Under the pieces are notes generated by a model, which worked only from the letters and a program-made list of their open reading frames with translations, searched no databases and was not told the DNA's origin. Of a stretch of DNA of 64,000 nt, positions 1 through 12,680 are shown in pieces. Position 1 is the first letter of the stretch. Each line of letters begins with the position of its first letter. This stretch comes from Lucifuga dentata. Taxonomy: Eukaryota > Chordata > Actinopteri > Ophidiiformes > Bythitidae. The stretch is from assembly GCA_014773175.1 (NCBI GenBank), contig VXCM01000754.1, positions 62,001 to 126,000 on the forward strand, written 5' to 3'. A program made the position numbers and the translations under genes.

Positions 1-325
1 TCTCTNCAACACCCGTCGTTCTGTTTATGTGTGTGTGATATGGACTCCAGCTGTCTGACACTCAGTATTTGTCTTTCCTCTAATGGAGTCCTGAGTTTAT
101 GCACAAAAGACGAACCCTGTCTGTGTGTGTGTGCGTGCGTATGTGTTCTGAAAGCCTGAAGTATGTACTTTCACAGAACAAACACAAGCCCTACCTTTCT
201 AAGACTTCTCCACCCTGAGTCGTTTCAGCACACATTTTACTTTTCTGTCATTTCCTTTTAAAGTTCTTTTTTAAACAATCATATTAAATTAGATAAATCT
301 TAATTTCTGTGTGACTGTGTTTTTA

Positions 326-460
326 TGAATCGCTTGACATGTAAATAAGGAAATAATGTAGCAACGTCTCTGTCAAGGCAAATGCTAGAAGATAATGGTA
401 AAAGAAGTTTATGAATGAGGGAATGTGGTTGCGTGACAGTATTTGCTCTTATGGACACGT
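326..460. mobile_element. Fragment of the 41684-type element
   Basis: TTTATGAATCGCTTGAC, then AAATAAGGAAATA and TTTATGAATGAGG match the right third of the 41684-42391 element. Confidence 0.55.
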
Positions 461-1075
461 TAAATGTGCTAATTTTTATAAATCTGGCCTTTTTTTTAAC
501 TTTTTTCAAAATTGTATCCACGAGTTTCCTGGGGACGTTATTGGAGAAACGATTATGGGTGATACTTCCGGTGGTCGGCGGAAGTAGCAGACTGACTGGC
601 AGTATTTTCGGCATTGTTGCTGTATGTAACTGTTAGCTAAGTGGGCTAAGCAATAATAAATGTATTAATATTTGCTCGATAAAGTAATGTAGTTTTTAAA
701 AGTCGTTACGGAGCTTGGGGATGTACAAGTACCATAAATGATAGTGGCCAGGGCCTTTATTTACCTCAACTGCGGGAGAACCCGCCTTTATGAGATACAG
801 AGACAGGAGACAGGCCTTTATTTCTAATTAAAGATGTATAATTATGTGCTTCTCGCCAAACTTTCCTTTGCTTTGTCATAATATATTTGTGTCCTTCAGT
901 TTTCCATTAAAAACTGCGGTAAAAATCCGTTAAGTCAGTGCTCCCTGCAACATTTATTACGATAGGCGCGGTGAGATTCAAACCGAAATGAGCCTCGTAG
1001 CCGGCTAGCAGCGTGTGTGTACCACCTCTGACAGACGCACCATAACTACACTTAAGAAAAAAAAAAAAAAAAAAN

Positions 1076-1109
<34 letters not shown>

Positions 1110-1289
1110 GCTATGGAGAAACATTTCACAGTGTGATCATTCCTCTATCAGCTTTTATAAAGGTTCGTCCATTTTCATCCATTTCATCTTTAATCCATTT
1201 TATCCACTTTTCCGGGTTGGTGTGTTACAGCGGAGCGACGCTCGCTCCTCTCCGGGAAGGAGCTCCATGTTTGCGGCTTTGTTTCACGC

Positions 1290-1665
1290 TTGCTTCTCCT
1301 ATGATAATCAGCAAGACACATTCATAAAACTTCTACGTTAGGCAGCGTTGCTGTGAGGTGTGACAGGTAAAAGCTGATGAAGATCAGCATGTTAATGAGC
1401 TGCTGCATATTTATCAGCCACCATTTATCCTGATTCATCTGGTGTTAAAGCCGTGAATTGGCAAAAGAAACATACATACTGCGTTAGAAATCCTCGTTTT
1501 AAGACTGACACTAAAATAACAGAAAGGTGTATTTTAACCCCTTTAGTGCAATCGCACAGTGATATGTAGCAACAGGCATTTATGAGTGAGCAAACGAGGT
1601 TGTGCCGTGATATTTGCGCATAGCGATGCGATAAATCATGCGCTACGGCTTATGAATCTGGGCCA
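1290..1665. mobile_element. Partial copy of the 41684-type element
   Basis: Shares GGCAGCGTTGCTGTGAGG, the stretch to CCACCATTTATCCTGATT, and the right end TTATGAATCTGGGCC with the fuller copy; the middle differs. Confidence 0.65.
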
Positions 1666-2183
1666 GTAACTCCGACAGGGATGCTGTCGTGGCTGTAACC
1701 CACACCAGATCTACGCCTATCACAGTCCCGGCAGAGAGAGAGAGCTAGCACCAAAACACTTCCTACCCCATGACAAAGCCACTCTCCCTGACAGCTGCCA
1801 GTCCTTGTATGAGGCTCACATTACGTCTCAGATGCTTAAAGGGTTAACACATGAACTAAGAGCCATTACAATAATATACATACGACAGTAATAACATCAC
1901 ANTTAAAGGGTTAACACATGAACTAAGAGCCATTACAATAATATACATACGACAGTAATAACATCACAGTAAAATCACAGTTTTCATGTCCTTTCCTGTC
2001 CTTACTTTACTGACCTTCCACAGAATTGCTGCTGCATGACTACAGAGCTACAACCCATTGTCTGTATGTCAGCTGTCACTGATGCAGCACCAAGCCTTAT
2101 GATGAGATATGTGCAGGCTCTGACTCAGCTCTATGTCTGCTTTAAGGTAGACAAGGTCATTTAACATCCTTATTCATGTTTAG

Positions 2184-2390
2184 TTATTGATACGCCTCCA
2201 AGTTTTTCAAATTGCTCATCGCCTTACCATCACAGGCTATAGAATCAACAAAATAGCTAAAAATGCTACCGTACCTGATACGAGGCCACTTCTTAACGTC
2301 ATCTCCCCAACCATCGATTACGGAGGGTGAAGGTAGTGTTATTTCAGCTCCGTGAGGTTGTGTTCCCACATCCTTAGGTAATTTCACTAG
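2184..2390 (-). pseudogene. Fragment of a SWIM/YqaJ-type repetitive gene
   Basis: The minus strand encodes GWGDDVKKWPRIRYG, then SYFVDS, then NLKNLEAYQ. This pattern (W.DD..KWP.I.YG, then a K.LEAY block) is typical of the N-terminal part of the SWIM zinc finger/YqaJ exonuclease-like proteins repeated many times in fish genomes. Only about 67 residues remain, with no SWIM or YqaJ part in frame nearby, so it looks like a broken copy or an isolated exon. The family call is from memory and moderate at best. Confidence 0.45.
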
Positions 2391-2821
2391 CTAGATCTTC
2401 ATGTATTTGACGGTTTGTTTACTTCTAACCGGAAATAACACCCATAATACGCACAAGGCATCATGGGATGTAGGAAACTCGTGGATAACTTTATTGTTAT
2501 TTACTGTGTGGTGGTGCTTGTATTTGTGTCCATGTATGTGAGAATATACAAATATGTGTATTCTTGTGGCTTTTTGGAGCAATAGGCTTTTATTTTTTGG
2601 CTCTTTATGTCAAGGTCAGCTTTATTGGTCTCCAAGCAGAAATTTGGCTTAGGCATCAAGGTTGCTGTTCCTTACACACCCACATCTATTCTACATTCAA
2701 ACCTAGCTATACACACATCATCATAAAAAAAAGGGCCATGTGTCACAATACATTGTTAGAGGCTACAGGCTGTTGTGCAACCTATGCAGAATATGAAATC
2801 ATCATGCCAAGGCTGTAACAT

Positions 2822-2885
2822 GACACAATCACAATACCTACAATCATAATTGTAGTTATGATTATAGGTATTGTCATTGTGTCAC
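2822..2885. repeat. Imperfect long hairpin
   Basis: TGACACAATCACAATACC on the left is mirrored by GGTATTGTCATTGTGTCA on the right. Another ATAATTGTAG/TTATGATT palindrome lies in the middle, giving arms of nearly 30 nt with few mismatches. It may be a miniature foldback element or part of one. Confidence 0.55.
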
Positions 2886-3029
2886 AATAACTATAATTAC
2901 AATTAATACAACATAGCTAACATCCAACATAATAATAATAATAGTAAAATGATGTCAATTAAAAACAACCATGGAGCCTGTAGAAAGTAGAATAGGCATA
3001 ATGAGGGATAATAATCCTACATTATATTC

Positions 3030-3650
3030 GTGATATTGACTAATCTTTAATTTTGTTCAGTAATTTTGTTGAAAGTGGCACCAGAGAGAATTTATACTTA
3101 TTTGGGTTACATTTTGGCAGCTGACACCTTTGACCTGATTGTAAGAGCTCATACTCTTTATGGAGTACATGATTTAAATCAGATACAGATTTCCTCGCTT
3201 GTTTCATGACTGATTCTTCAAATATCTCTTGTAAAGGTGTGAGGGAAAGCTGGCCAATGATTTTCCACGCAGGTCCTGTCAAGTGATTGATTTGTGATTT
3301 CAGTTTAACGGTTAGGCTACCAAAGCAGACCGTGATACCTTAGCGAAGAAGTGATTCATTAATCACCTTGTAGAACGCCATCATAACACTTTGGTGTACT
3401 CCATAGAGCCTTAGTCTGCGTAGAAAATGCAAGCACTGACAAATCCCAGAACATTCAGTGTCTCTACAAACACATACTCTGATCGAGCATCACACCTAAA
3501 TATTTGTACTGTGGTACTGGTACCATGTCTGAATCATGTCTAACTGGTTTTGCCACGCCTGTTTTAAATCTGGTGTTTATCTTATGAGTGTTGATCTCTG
3601 TGCACGTTACTGCAGATGAACTCTTTGTATTTTGTTATTTAAATCAGAAA
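3030..3650 (-). mobile_element. L2-type LINE C-terminal remnant (third copy)
   Basis: The minus strand at 3040-3282 encodes AWKIIGQ...LTPLQEI then LHKEYELLQSGQR and KCNPNKYKFS.VPLSTKLLN. This matches the conserved tail of fish L2-type LINE ORF2 proteins (order WKIIG, QLLPSGRR, cysteine/arginine block, SF.P.A...LN). Only the tail and a possible 3' UTR remain. It lies beside two further LINE tails in the same orientation. Confidence 0.55.
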
Positions 3651-4044
3651 AGTGTGGGACCGTGCAGCCGTGATGGAGGTCTGAGCTCCGTGTTTTACAG
3701 TTTGACTGTGGATTTGAGTCGCTGAGGCTGAGATGGTCTGGATTTTGTGCTGCTGACAGATGAGCTCTGGAGCGTGTTCACACTGTCTGAATTATTAACA
3801 TGGTTCCACGCCTCCGTAATCACCTTCTGCTTGCCAAAGTGTTTTTGGCACTGAACCAAAATGGCAATAATAGCTCATTCAGAGCTGAAATATTGATGTC
3901 TGCAGAGTGCAGGACATTAACTTTTCTGTTGTTGATTAATTTGAAGGCTTTTGTTCTTTTAAAGTTTATTGACAATATATTCTTCTTGGTTATCTGCTTG
4001 CCTCTCTTAACTCTCTGTAATTAATAATTCATCAAATTTATTTA

Positions 4045-4800
4045 TAAGGAATTTAGAATCAGAATCAGAATCTTAGCTTTATTGCTAAGTGTGCATGTGC
4101 ACACAAGGAATTTTTATTGGTGAACTGAAGTCTGCAGTACACATATTCAAGATTCACTTTATTGTCATTTCACTGAGTATATTCATACACAGAAGAAACA
4201 AAATACCGTTTCTCCCCAGCTCCAATCAGTGCATTGAAAGACAGTAATACCTATTTAAATTTGTCCATCTCTAAAATATAATAAGAACTTAAAAACACAC
4301 AGTTAAGCAGCACAGCTGACAGCCATTGAAAACACTGTTTATCAGCAGGAGAAAAGTGCATTTGTGACCATTTAAAGTGCATTAGTGTCCATGGGTACAG
4401 TGCTGTTTCCTGTTGACAGTAGTTTAGTTAGTGTGTGTAGGAAGGGGACACAGTCCATTCACCATCCGTACAGCTTGTGGAAAGAAGCTGTTCAGCATCC
4501 TGCTGGACCTGCAGCAGATGCTCCTGTACCTCTTCCCAGACGGCAGGAGGGAGAACAGGCCGTGGGAGGGGTGTTGAGGGTCCTTAATGATGGAGGTAGC
4601 TCTGCGGACGCAACGCTGCTGGTAGATCTCCATCAGGAAGGGGAGAGGGGCACCAATGATCCTGCTGGCTGTCTTCACTATNGGTAGATCTCCATCAGGA
4701 AGGGGAGAGGGGCACCAATGATCCTGCTGGCTGTCTTCACTATTCTGTTTAGCTGCTGTTGTTCATAGGCCTTACAACTCCTGAACCAGGAAGTGAAGCT
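4045..4800 (-). mobile_element. L2-type LINE 3' end remnant (second copy)
   Basis: The minus strand at 4424-4678 encodes ASRIIGAPLPFL, then FSLLPSGKRYRSI and MLNSFFPQAVRMVN, the C-terminal tail of an L2-clade ORF2 protein. Downstream on that strand (4045-4210) are repeat tails resembling two common fish LINE 3' ends, read on the plus strand as CTTTATTGCTAAG and AAGATTCACTTTATTG. An assembly join with duplicated flank sits at N 4682. No upstream ORF2 sequence of this copy is visible, so it is 5'-truncated. Confidence 0.6.
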
Positions 4801-4969
4801 GTTTATATAAATATAAATATATTAATACAATATCAAAATGTACATATTAACAGATGTGAATGGTAGAATGAATGCGTTTGCATAAGAAATAATGTAATCC
4901 ATATTACAGAATGGGAATATTGGAGTTGGATTATATTACACACTGTGATTGCACTAGGAGAGGCCTTGT

Positions 4970-7500
4970 GTTTAATTGTTGATGAGGGAGATGGCCTGTG
5001 TGAAAAAGCTGCTCTTGTGCCTGGATGTTCTGGTGCTCAGTGTTCTGAAGCGCCGACCGGGGGGCAGCTGGTCAAAGAGGTTGTAGCCTGGGTGTGAAGG
5101 GTCCAAAATAATTTTTTCTGCCCTTTTCCTTTTTCTGGAAGAGTACAGGTCCTGGAGGGTGGGCAGGGGAGCACCAATAATCTCCTCAACAGTCCAGACT
5201 GTCCATTGTAGTCTTCCCATGTCCAATTTGGTAGCTGAGCCAAACCAGACAATGAAGTCCACAGAACAGACTTGATGACAGCTGAATAGAAATGAACGAG
5301 CAGTTCCTGTGGCAGGTTGAACTTCCTCAGTTGGCAAAGGAAGTACAGTCTCTGTTGGGCCTTTTGCCTTATTAAGTCAATGTTGGTCACCCACTTTAGG
5401 TCCTTTGAGATGGTAGTGCCTAGGAACTTGAAAGACTCAACAATACCCACAGTGCTGTTCAGGATGGTGAGGGGAAAAGTTCTGGGTTTTTTTTTTTGNT
5501 TTTTTTTTTTTTTTTTCTGAAATCCACTATCATCTCCACAGTTTTGAGCGTGTTCAGCTCCAGGTTGTTTTGACTGCACCAGGTAGTCAGCTTCTCAACC
5601 TCCTTTCTGTATGCAGACTCATCGTTGTCCTGGATAAGGCCAATGACTGAGGTGTCAATTGCAAACTTTAAAAGCTCAACAGAGAGGTGTGAAGAGGTGC
5701 AATCATTTGTGTAGAGGGAGAAGAGTAGTGAAGAGAGCACACATCCCTGAGGAGCACAGTGCTAATGGTGGGGTGCTGGATGTGAATTTCCCAGCCTCAC
5801 TAGCTGCTGTCTGTTCGTCAGAAAGTTGGTGATCCACTGACAGGTGGGCATCGGCACAGAGAGCTGTGTTAATTTGGACAGGAGGAGATCTGGGGTGATG
5901 GTGTTGAAAGCCAAACTGAAGTCCACAGACAGGATCCTTGCATAATTCCCTGGTCTGTCAAGGTGTTGCAGTATGTAATGCAGTCCCATGTTGACNAGGA
6001 TCCTTGCATAATTCCCTGGTCTGTCAAGGTGTTGCAGTATGTAATGCAGTCCCATGTTGACTACATCATCCACTGAGCTGTTAGCTCGGTAGGTAAACTG
6101 AAGGGGGTCCAGCAAGGGTCCAATTTTATCTCTCAGGTGGGCCAACACTAGTCTCTCAAATGACTTCATGACCACAGACATCAAAGCTACAGGTCTGTAG
6201 TCATTCAGCCCTGTGATCTTGGGTTTTTTTGGCGATGATGGTGGAGCATTTGAAGCAGGAAGGGACTTCACACTGCTCCAGTGATTGGTTGAAGATCTTT
6301 GTAATGATGGGTGACAACTAGACTGCACAGACTTTCAGACAGGTGGGTGAGATATTGTCTGGGCCTAGTGCTTTCCTGGTCTTTTGTCTCCGGAAGAGCT
6401 GGCACACATCTTCTGCACAGATTCTAAGTGCAGGTTGGGTGGCAGAGGGGTGAAGAGAGTGGGTTGCAGGAGGTGTTGAAGGTTGTAAGGAGAGAAGTTT
6501 AGAGTCAGTGTGGGGTGTGAAATTGGGCTTTTCAAGTCTACAATAGAACAGATTGAGGTCATCAGCCAGTTGTTGGTTGCCTACAGAGTTGGGGGATGGT
6601 GACTTGTAGTTGGTGATGTCTTTCAGGCCTTTCCACACTGATACAGGGTCACTGGCTGAAAACTGATTCTTCAGAGTAATTCTCTTAGCTCCTCTTATCT
6701 CTTTTGTCAGTGTGTTTCTGGCTTGATTATACAAGGCTTTGTCTCTGCTTCTGTAAGCATCTTCTTTGGCCTTACGAAGCTGTCTGAGTTTCACTGTAAA
6801 CCATGGTTTGTCGTTGTTATATTTTAAATAAATGCTGGTGGGAACACACATGCCCTCACAAAAATTTATATAGGATGTCACAGTTTCAGTGAGCTTGTCC
6901 AGATCATCGGCTGTGGTTTCAAAGACATTCCAATCAGTGCAGTCAAAACAGGCTTGTAGTTTTAGTTGGGCTTCATTGGTCCATCTCCTAACAGCCTTCA
7001 CTGCAGGCTTAGTAGATTTAAGTTTTTGTCTGTAGACTGGAACTACATGGAGAAGGCAGTGATTAGAGAGTCCCAAAGCTGCTTTGGGACTCTCTAATGG
7101 GGACAGCGATATACTCTCTTTGGGGACAGCGATATGCATCTTTAATTGTAGTGTAGCAGTGGTCTGATATTGTCTCTGGTTGGGCATGTAATGTGCTGTC
7201 TGTATTTGGGTAGTTCACGGGAGAAGTTTGCTCTGTTAAAATCTCCAAGGATAATAACAGGCAAGTCTGGGTGTTGTTGCTCCATGTCTGTGATTTGATC
7301 AGCCAGTTGTAGCACTGCACTTGCGCAGGCTTGCGGGGAAATGTACACACACCAGAATAATCCGTGCACCAACTTTTGTTTACATAGAAACATAATCCCC
7401 TGCCTCTCGTTTTCCCCGATGACTCAGCGATGCATTCTGCTCTGAACAGGTGGAAACCCGGCAGGTGTAGCACGCTGCAGTTTCATTCAGCTTCCGTGAA
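4970..7500 (-). mobile_element. L2/Maui-like LINE, decayed ORF2
   Basis: A minus-strand non-LTR retrotransposon ORF2 broken by frameshifts and a homopolymer join. From N to C: endonuclease pieces (7063-7473, including LPVIILGDFN), linker (6318-7187), reverse transcriptase (5762-6328, with NDYRPVALMSVVMKSFERL and DPLQFTYR), the catalytic block near 5650-5670, thumb and C-terminal tail (4972-5579, ending IIGAPLPTL...LPPGRRFRTL...SSFFTQAI). The catalytic F-A-D-D reads F-A-I-D, so the active-site aspartate pair is broken. N at 5499 lies in a T-run and N at 5996 is a duplicated join. Clade assignment (L2, close to fish Maui-type elements) is from motif memory. Confidence 0.75.
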
Positions 7501-8519
7501 GCATATATAGGGATGCAGAGTTGGAAAAGTCCCTGTTATTTAATAGTTGATACTAGCTGTTTTTTTTTTTAAATAAACACTTAAAAAAAAAAAAAATTTT
7601 TTTTTTTTTTGGTAAGGATCTTCAAATCAGGTTGTTGTTGTTACAAACATATCTACCAAGGAAGAACATTTTACAGCTAACAGCTTTTTAAAAAAGATAG
7701 GAGTGATAATAAAGATAACAAAGATGGGCTCGTTTTTAAACAACTTTTACTGGACATTAAGTAATTAATTAATTAATCATCTACAGCATAAAAACAGAAT
7801 TCTAACAAAACTTGAGGAATGTTTGGTGGCTCAGCAGTGAAAATGTGAACCTGTGAAATAAATTTTGCCGTAGACTCAGGAGCAACTGCCACGTCACAAG
7901 GTTTATTCAATACGTGCACGGAGAACACCATGTAGCCATTCTGCTAACATGGAATGTTCTGAAGAGTAGTAGAGGAAGTGAACATTCTTATACAGGTTGT
8001 GATGTAATCATTGACGTAAGTTACTTCTCAAAGACCATCTTTTCTCATGATTCTAGTCCTTACAATTTGTCACATTTTAACCGTTTCATGGATAAGACAT
8101 ATTGACTTTTGATAGGTGTACAAGTCATAGGTCAGTGGTCTGATATACATTTTTATTCCACAAACCGTGTGTGTGAAATTACAGCATCTGTTTGATTCTA
8201 TCCAGGAAGGTTTGTTGTTGTTCCTCCGCTCATTTCCTGTGTCTCCCCTCCTGTAAAATAATGGCAAAAACTTCATTTTAAACATTAACTTGGTTTAAAC
8301 TTAAAAAATAAGGATTAAGTATACATCACAACACAGCCTGTGAAACATTTATATATCTCTATACATATATATAGATATTGCACTGTAAACACTACACGAG
8401 ACAATAATAGTGCACCACACCACACACATTTCAGCAATCAAATGTTCAATAATAAACTGCTTCTTAGCTGTGGGGTAAATTAAAAAAAAAGTGACAGTGT
8501 AAAAATAAGAACCATAAAA

Positions 8520-8660
8520 CATCTGCAGTACATGGGTTTAAAAAAAAAAACATCTGCAGTACATGGGTTTAAAAAAACCCATCTGCAGTACGTTTTAAAA
8601 AAGCACCTACAGTACATGTTTAAAAAAATATAAAAAATCTACAGTACATGTGTAAAAAGT
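8520..8660. repeat. Minisatellite with ATCTGCAGTACATGGG core
   Basis: About four to five degenerating units of roughly 30 bp share the core CATCTGCAGTACATGGG followed by an A-run. Copies become shorter and more divergent towards 8650. Confidence 0.75.
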
Positions 8661-8837
8661 ATAATAATAATAAATTAGTAGAATAAATAATAATTATCAA
8701 TACATTAATGAATTAAAAAATAAATCAATAAAACATCATCATACAGTCCACGTAGGACAACACAACATTCAGCTCAACATGGCAACCATGTTGAGCTGTA
8801 AACAAAATCCGAACATCATCGTTGTTATTATCAACAC

Positions 8838-8840
<3 letters not shown>

Positions 8841-8885
<45 letters not shown>
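8841..8885. repeat. (GA)n microsatellite
   Basis: Uninterrupted GA dinucleotide run of about 44 bp. Confidence 0.95.
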
Positions 8886-8888
<3 letters not shown>

Positions 8889-9536
8889 TGTGACCTTGGT
8901 CCAGGCCACAAACAAAGACTGTTGCATGCTGGGAAACACAGAGCGCCTGATAAAGTGAGAGAGGTGAGATGTGCAGTGAGCAAAAACACTGTGGAGTCTG
9001 ACGGTTGTTTTATTTATTTTCCATACATGATGGAACAGAACCCTTTAATTTTATGCCTTAAACTTTTCACTCAGATTAAGGTGAAATGTGCAGGAATCAG
9101 CTGAGTTTAATTCTCAACAGAAAATGAAGCTCGACATGTTGCTCTGATATGAACAATTTAGAGAATCTCACAAATTAAGGGAAAATTGAGACTTAATATT
9201 TCCAGTTTTCTGTTTTTATTTTTCCTTCTTTCTCTGTGTTGGAGTAAACTGAGTAAATTAGATACTGTTATTGTGACAAGATTGAAATGTAATTTGTGCT
9301 GCTAAGAAAAAACAATAAAAGCCAAAACCATGATAATAAAGCCATATGAAAAATATAACAATACTGGGAGAAAAGATGTTCAAGGCCTTTTAAGATTTTC
9401 AGCAGAAATGTTGGTAAAGTGGTTTAATTTCTCATGTGCATCATACTGTTGACTTTTTGTCACAAAATGGCTTTTATTTATTTTTTTTTAAGGATAAATG
9501 ACAAACACAAATATTGATATGTATTCATGTTTGCAG

Positions 9537-9641
9537 GTTGTCATCTAAAGGAATGTCCATCTCCAGACCAAGTGGTGAGGTGGGAAAATGCCGGATGATC
9601 CGACATGAAAGAGACAAAAAGAACGACCCAAACCCACAGAG
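9537..9641 (+). CDS. b4galt1: B4GALT1 penultimate coding exon
   Basis: This 105-nt exon follows a TTGCAG acceptor and is followed by a GTAAAC donor. It encodes GMSISRP then CRMIRHERDKKNDPNPQ, a stretch conserved at the C-terminal end of the galactosyltransferase domain. It starts and ends inside an Arg codon. Confidence 0.88.
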
Positions 9642-12600
9642 GTAAACTCTCAAACCTACAATCCTACTTAATGATTTTAATGGTTTTCAGGCAGTTTGTA
9701 AGTTGGTGGAAGGGTTAGTTCTTCACTTTAGATTGAGCTAGTTTTCCCTCAGTTTCCCTCTGCTTCCAGTCTTTGTGCTAAGCTAGGCTAAACATGACCT
9801 GATGAAACTGATATCCATCTTCTCATCTGGCTCTGGAGGAAACAGTACAAATTAGAAGAAAATTGTTAAGAAAACAAGAAATACTATAATATGTCTTAAT
9901 ATGAGCAACTTTATAGTGTAAAGTTCATCTCCTGTCAGAGTTCTCTTCCTGAAACTGATTAAAGTTAAGCTTGGTTTATACTCAACATTGTTGCGAGTGC
10001 ATGAGGTCGCACACCTAGATTTTGTAACTAGGCGCGTGCTGCGTGAGGGACGTACCTTCAAAAGAGAGCAGACTTGCCGATGTTATGCCAAAATTTACAT
10101 CCCTGCAGAGATTTGCATTTACAGCTTTCTGAAGGACTAAAATCAAGTCAACAGCTCACATTTGTGGCTGTTTGGATGTGACAGGGTGAGTTTGGGNTGA
10201 AGGACTAAAATCAAGTCAACAGCTCACATTTGTGGCTGTTTGGATGTGACAGGGTGAGTTTGGGGCTCCTTGTCTGAGACAGGAGATGATGTGTTTTTCG
10301 GCAGAAATAATGAAGTGGAGCACTGAATCGCTGCTGCACGATAGACGCATACAATAATATATTATTGTTACTGCCTCCAAGAATCCTTAGAGGCTGTAAC
10401 AAACAGTAACAACAACGGTAATAACAGTAAAAGTTATTCAAAGGAATAAATATTGTTTTGAATGACATGTATGATCCATTGTCAGCGAGTGGGAACACAT
10501 TTCTCGGCAGGGATGCAGATTTCGGCAAAACACCGGCTGCTGTGTCCACACAAACATCTTTACGATTCGCCTGTGAGGCTTTATAAGCACCAACATGTGG
10601 AACCAAACTCCTGGAATGGAACAGCAACTGCACACTGGACAAAAATCCAAGTTTTTGCTGTGAAGTTTGGAAAAATACNTGGAATGGAACAGCAACTGCA
10701 CACTGGACAAAAATCCAAGTTTTTGCTGTGAAGTTTGGAAAAATACAGTATGAGGGGGTCGTTGTGTGACGACTTTGCTGACTACTTCCTGCTTTACATA
10801 GTACTGTACTGCATAGTATATACTGCCCCCTGTCGTTTCAGAGAATATTACAAAGGAGCAATGCACCAAGTATAAATGCCTCAGCGCTCTGTGGAAGTAC
10901 GCACATGAGTATAACCAAGCCTTTAGCTTAGATCCCGTGTTTGGCCCTGTTCTAGCACGCAGATTTACTGAGTCACCATTATAATTTGACTGAGTAAAAC
11001 CTGAAAATTTCTTTTTACTGAAATCCATTCCAGATTTCAGAGGTTTTGGATTTTACTCAATAAACAGTGTTTTTCAATCAGGTCGGGTACCACGGCGCTG
11101 CGTATTTACATCCCTGATTAGCTAAGTCAGGCATGTTCACTCGATCTACGTCCACATCTTTACTGGCTAAACATACCTGACTCGGATAACCAGGTGTGTG
11201 TGTGTGTGTGTGTGTGTAAAACCGGGAGAGATGGGAAATATGCAGCGCTGTGGTTTTCACTGACCAGGATTGAGAACAAGTAGCATAAACATGAACTGTT
11301 TGACATGACAACACACAGTATGTGAGAGGAACCAGAGCAATGGACTAGAGCATGAGCTCTGAGCAGAGCATGGAATCTGATATTTTCTGATCTGTTTTGG
11401 GCCACTTGCATATGTGGAAATAAATTGGATACATATTGAATATCCACCAATGTGGCTGCTGTCTAAATACACAGATCAGAATTTCCTTCCCATTCCGACT
11501 CCTGCGTAACGTTCTGATTTATCTGCATATGATGATGTCAGCATCAATATGACGCTCTCTGTAAACAGAAATGGAGGACATACTACATATATCAGACATG
11601 CTGATGTGTGTTTATGTCAAATAGACGTGTTAGTGTGTGATAACAGGCTCCTGTTACAGCAGCAAAACTCCAGCTCCAGCTGTTTCTCCTCCGTGGTTAA
11701 CTGATGAACAAACGTGTCCTGATGGAGAGATAAACGCTCACACTATCAGATGTTTCTCTCTGCATGTGAAAGTTTTAACCGCTGATCACATTTTAAATAC
11801 TTCTCTCATCTTAGAACACTGAAGCGTTTTGTTTACATGCGTCTCAGAAATGTGCGAAATGTGCAACTGCATCCGGGCTGCTGCAAGTCAAAGGTCAAAG
11901 CGTGTAAATACAGGTATCAGATATGAGCCGCTTAAAAAAGAAAATGTAAATACACTGAACAAAAAATCTGATATAGGCCAAATATCAGAATTGAGCATCA
12001 AGATAAGATAAGATAAACTTTAAATTAAACTCAAGACTTGGAGAGTAAATGGATCGTTAAAGTTTTACTAAAGCTTAGTTATTTGTGAAATGCAGGTGAT
12101 ACATTTGATCTTGAGCAGATTGAATAATTAAAGCTTACATTTTTTAGTCTTTATATTACAGTTTCTATCGTTTATATCATGCTGACAGTATATGTCAGTA
12201 TAATGAAAACAGATTAAAAACTCAGCAGACTTTTCTTTGTTCCTGTTTGGTTTATCTTGGCTGGTTTGATGTTTTAGAGTAAGTTTCTCTCCCTCATCAT
12301 TTGTTTTTACAATAAGGCATCTCTGACATTTGGTCACGGTTTTGCCTGAAGCTCCGCCTGCTTAGCCTTCATAGCAAATATGCAGTGTGCTCGCATCATG
12401 GCTCAGAAACGCTCGCTAATGGCGAAACCTGAGCCGTGTTATGTGACCTGAGGGGTCAATCCTGATGAACCTCCTTGTTAAACATGAAGTCGTCAGGTTT
12501 CAGTTTTCTTCATGCAAAACCATTCAAACAAGTTTTTTTCCTCCCCACAGGTTTGACCGCATTGCTCACACCAGAGAGACCATGCACACCGACGGTATCA

Positions 12601-12680
12601 ACTCGCTCTCGTACAAAGTAGTGAACAAAGAGGTAGAGCCGCTGTACACCAAAATCACAGTAGACGTGGGAAAACCATGA
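9537..12680 (+). CDS. b4galt1: Beta-1,4-galactosyltransferase 1, last two coding exons (partial gene)
   Basis: Golgi type II membrane enzyme that transfers galactose from UDP-galactose to terminal GlcNAc. Two coding exons are visible, 9537-9641 and 12551-12680 (stop TGA 12678-12680). Both have AG acceptors and GT donors and the phases match (the AG|G codon gives Arg). Together they read GMSISRP...CRMIRH.RDKKN.PNPQRFDRIAHT.ETM...DGINSL.Y.V...PLYT.ITVDVGKP, which follows the C-terminal catalytic-domain tail of vertebrate B4GALT1. B4GALT2 fits less well because it lacks the RIAHT.ETM wording. The preceding exon, which should encode the WGWGGEDDD catalytic motif, was not found in 1-9536. The upstream intron is therefore probably longer than 9.5 kb and contains the LINE cluster. 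Identification is by memory of the family; assignment to the B4GALT1 paralogue is likely but not tested. Confidence 0.88.
9642..12550 (+). other. B4GALT1 last intron
   Basis: GT-AG intron of 2.9 kb. It holds two join artefacts (N at 10197 and 10679, each with a duplicated flank) and a (TG)n run at about 11191-11217. I see no other gene; short open frames on both strands lack splice or family support. Confidence 0.6.
12551..12680 (+). CDS. b4galt1: B4GALT1 terminal coding exon
   Basis: This 130-nt exon follows a pyrimidine-rich CCCCACAG acceptor. It encodes FDRIAHTRETM...DGINSLSYKVV...PLYTKITVDVGKP and stops at TGA 12678-12680, the length and end expected for B4GALT1. Confidence 0.9.

Larger units (their letters stand above)
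1..2183. other. Gene-free stretch with repeat fragments
   Basis: I see no gene. It holds two fragments of the element also present at 41684-42391 (about 326-460 and 1290-1665), a poly-A run broken by N at 1075, and a 66-bp join duplication around N at 1902. It is presumably within the B4GALT1 gene or upstream of it. Confidence 0.5.
7501..9536 (+). other. B4GALT1 intron stretch without genes
   Basis: Nothing coding is supported. The stretch holds A/T runs (7560-7612), a short minisatellite (8520-8650) and a (GA)n microsatellite (8841-8885). Confidence 0.55.

Noticed and set aside
1015..1341. Frame through the poly-A run
   Set aside because: The lysine run is a homopolymer join with N 1075, not coding sequence.
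10211..11028. Minus-strand frames of 143 and 196 residues
   Set aside because: They depend on join duplicates around N 10197 and 10679, have no domain signal, and lie inside the B4GALT1 intron.
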